From: Parvularculaceae bacterium
Lineage (GTDB): Bacteria > Pseudomonadota > Alphaproteobacteria > Caulobacterales > Parvularculaceae
Assembly: GCA_004213235.1 (NCBI GenBank)
Contig: SHAI01000145.1
Span: forward strand, 1-6,341
DNA length: 6,341 nt
Reading direction: 5' to 3'
The notes below the pieces were generated by a model. That model saw only the letters and a program-made list of their open reading frames with translations, searched no databases and was not told the DNA's origin. Positions 5,088-6,341 of the stretch are shown here, piece by piece (positions within the stretch are counted from its first letter, which is position 1; the number at the start of each line of letters is the position of its first letter). Both the position numbers and the translations under genes were made by a program.

Positions 5088-5642
5088 ATGGAAAGCAAAG
5101 ACCCATCGGCGAACGGAAAATCAGTTTGCGAACCCGATTTCGAGGAGAAAATTCCTCCCGGAGACGATCGTTTGCGATCCGTATGCGCAAAATGTGGGTT
5201 TGTTGATTACCAAAACCCAAAGATTGTTGTCGGTTCAGTGGCTGTACGTGACGATAAAATTCTTCTCTGTCGACGTGCGATCGCGCCGCGCCGCGGCTTC
5301 TGGACACTCCCGGCCGGGTATATGGAGCTTGGCGAAAGTGTTGAAACGGGCGCGATGCGTGAAGCCTGGGAAGAAGCGCGGGCGCGATTGACGTTAGACC
5401 GTATTCTGGCGGTCTACAGTATAGAACATCTGTCGCAGGTTCAGATAATGTTCCGGGCGCACCTCGATAATGCGGACATTGAAGCTGGCCCGGAAAGCCT
5501 GGAGGTTGGTTTATTTGCGTGGGCGGAAATTCCCTGGGCGGAGCTCGCCTTTCCAACCGTCAATTGGGCGCTCCGCCATTGGTATGATACCCGCGAAGAG
5601 GCGGATTTCGTCCCATTTTCCAACCCGATTGAGCGCGTTTGA
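5088..5642 (+). CDS. NUDIX hydrolase with degenerate N-terminal zinc ribbon
   Basis: This 184-residue protein hydrolyses a nucleoside diphosphate linked to some other group, by family rule. The NUDIX box runs from G77 (GYMELGE) through R91-E92 to E95-E96. The two glutamates of REAWEEARA, which bind the metal, are intact, but the usual Gly near the end of the box is Arg98. Residues 14-49 match the zinc ribbon found before many such domains: IPPGDDR, then CAKCG (33-37), then NPKIVVG. The first CxxC pair is reduced to C14-E-P-D. The related families act on NADH, ADP-ribose or FAD-like compounds; the substrate is not assignable. ATG 5088 is preferred because GGGG lies six bases upstream and the inferred promoter leaves room. 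An ATG at 5073 in frame would add five residues. Its stop lies three bases from the yciB stop. Confidence 0.87.
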   Translation: MESKDPSANGKSVCEPDFEEKIPPGDDRLRSVCAKCGFVDYQNPKIVVGSVAVRDDKILLCRRAIAPRRGFWTLPAGYMELGESVETGAMREAWEEARARLTLDRILAVYSIEHLSQVQIMFRAHLDNADIEAGPESLEVGLFAWAEIPWAELAFPTVNWALRHWYDTREEADFVPFSNPIERV

Positions 5643-5671
5643 GGTTTATTCTTCCGGTGTCGCGCTGTTTT
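5632..5671 (+). terminator. Weak candidate terminator of the NUDIX gene, inside yciB
   Basis: AGCGCG (5632-5637) and CGCGCT (5661-5666) are exact inverses, followed by GTTTT (5667-5671). The 23-base loop is long for an intrinsic terminator and the T run is short. If real, termination of the NUDIX transcript would occur within the 3' end of the convergent yciB gene, because only three bases separate the two stop codons. Confidence 0.22.
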
Positions 5672-6335
5672 CCGCCTTCAGATATTTCGACAAGAACGGC
5701 CCCTGGGCAGCGGCAAATAGAATATTCACCGTTGTAAAGCCAAATAGTTTGACGTTCACCCATATCGGTTCACCTGGGCAGGTGGGGCCGGCATTAATGT
5801 CGCAGTCGCGCATCAACCATCGCCATATACACTCGTGCACAATCGCAAGAAGCGCGAAGAATATGGCGTAGCGTTTTGTTAGTACCAACCATGCCGCATC
5901 TGGAAGCTGCAAGGCACCGTCAAAAGCCAGCTTCAGAAAGTTCCGACCAGTGACCAGCCCGCCACCCAGTGTCGCCGCGAACAAGCCGAACGCAATTGTC
6001 GGCTTCATGTAAAAGAACGTCTTGTCCTGAAAGACCAGCGCCAGGGAGCCGAGCACCACCACCACCGGAAAGCTGATGATCAACATCGGCCCGACGCGGC
6101 GTTCGCGCCAAAAGCTGTAAAAAAAGGCGATGGCGAACACCGGCATATAAGCAATCAATGCCGTGAAAAGTTCACTACCGTCTTCGATTGTCCAACCTTG
6201 TCCTAAAATACCGCCAATGATCGGCACGAGCTTTTTGCCGAAAAAATAAACGACAAAGAAAACAGCAAGTGGACCAATATCGACAATATATTTTGCCGTT
6301 GTTGAAAGCCGTCGTTTTGATGGTTCGTTGGACAT
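5646..6335 (-). CDS. yciB: Septation protein A (YciB/IspZ), inner-membrane protein
   Basis: A 229-residue polytopic membrane protein; the family is usually 180-210 residues. Recognisable YciB features are VDIGPLAVFFVVYF (18-31), LVFQDKTFFYMKPT (100-113), FDGALQLPDAAWLVLTKRYAIFF (138-160, family form LLGEALQLTDEGW...LTxRWAxFF), and WVNVKLFGF (192-200). Membrane segments fall at about 15-33, 55-76, 83-101, 111-129, 154-173 and 193-212. YciB is an inner-membrane protein linked to cell-envelope synthesis and septum formation; its molecular activity is not established. An extra stretch around residues 175-190 (RDCDINAGPTCPGEP), with two Cys, separates the fifth segment from WVN and is longer than in E. 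coli YciB. The ATG at 6335 leaves only six bases to the window edge, so its promoter is not visible. The stop is three bases from the NUDIX stop. Confidence 0.92.
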   Translation of the reverse strand: MSNEPSKRRLSTTAKYIVDIGPLAVFFVVYFFGKKLVPIIGGILGQGWTIEDGSELFTALIAYMPVFAIAFFYSFWRERRVGPMLIISFPVVVVLGSLALVFQDKTFFYMKPTIAFGLFAATLGGGLVTGRNFLKLAFDGALQLPDAAWLVLTKRYAIFFALLAIVHECIWRWLMRDCDINAGPTCPGEPIWVNVKLFGFTTVNILFAAAQGPFLSKYLKAENSATPEE

Positions 6336-6341
6336 GAAAAC

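Noticed and set aside
5059..5556. 165-codon minus-strand open frame opposite the NUDIX gene
   Set aside because: Antisense to an intact NUDIX box, with no recognisable motif of its own.

Overview
The window looks like ordinary chromosome from an alphaproteobacterium-like organism of moderate GC content. That placement is an inference from protein character (the SpoU-type methyltransferase, the kynureninase-like enzyme, the YciB and the exonuclease III); no rRNA or other marker is present to fix it. I see no insertion sequence, phage gene, CRISPR array, tRNA or rRNA.

Layout, left to right. A TauE/SafE (TSUP) permease gene runs off the left edge on the minus strand (1-479). It is divergent from an exonuclease III gene, xth (541-1338, plus). 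Next is a minus-strand hicA-hicB type II toxin-antitoxin module (1999-1409) with its own AT-rich, repeat-containing promoter region. A kynureninase-like, class V PLP enzyme follows (3226-2126, minus), divergent from a SpoU/TrmH-family RNA 2'-O-methyltransferase (3382-3885, plus). A strong hairpin terminator (3951-3988) separates that gene from a convergent MarR-type regulator (4633-4016, minus), which carries a 56-residue Lys/Ala/Pro tail resembling histone H1. A 454-bp intergenic region rich in inverted repeats divides the regulator from a divergent NUDIX hydrolase (5088-5642, plus). The NUDIX gene ends 3 bp from the stop codon of a convergent septation gene, yciB/ispZ (6335-5646, minus).

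The genes do not form one pathway. Most are single-gene units arranged divergently or convergently; only hicA-hicB is an evident operon. Exonuclease III, the NUDIX hydrolase, the RNA methyltransferase and YciB are housekeeping-type functions. HicAB is the only clearly mobile-type cassette.

The two most interesting items lie around the regulator. First, the MarR protein ends in a nucleoid-protein-like basic tail built from tandem PAKKKA hexapeptides. Second, two promoter-like elements of identical sequence (TTTTGTCG, 12 bases, ATGCAATAAT) face outward as mirror images at 4929-4958 and 5029-5058. One points at the MarR gene and one at the NUDIX gene, which suggests coordinated divergent transcription. 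A palindrome in the MarR leader (4789-4804) is a candidate autoregulatory operator.
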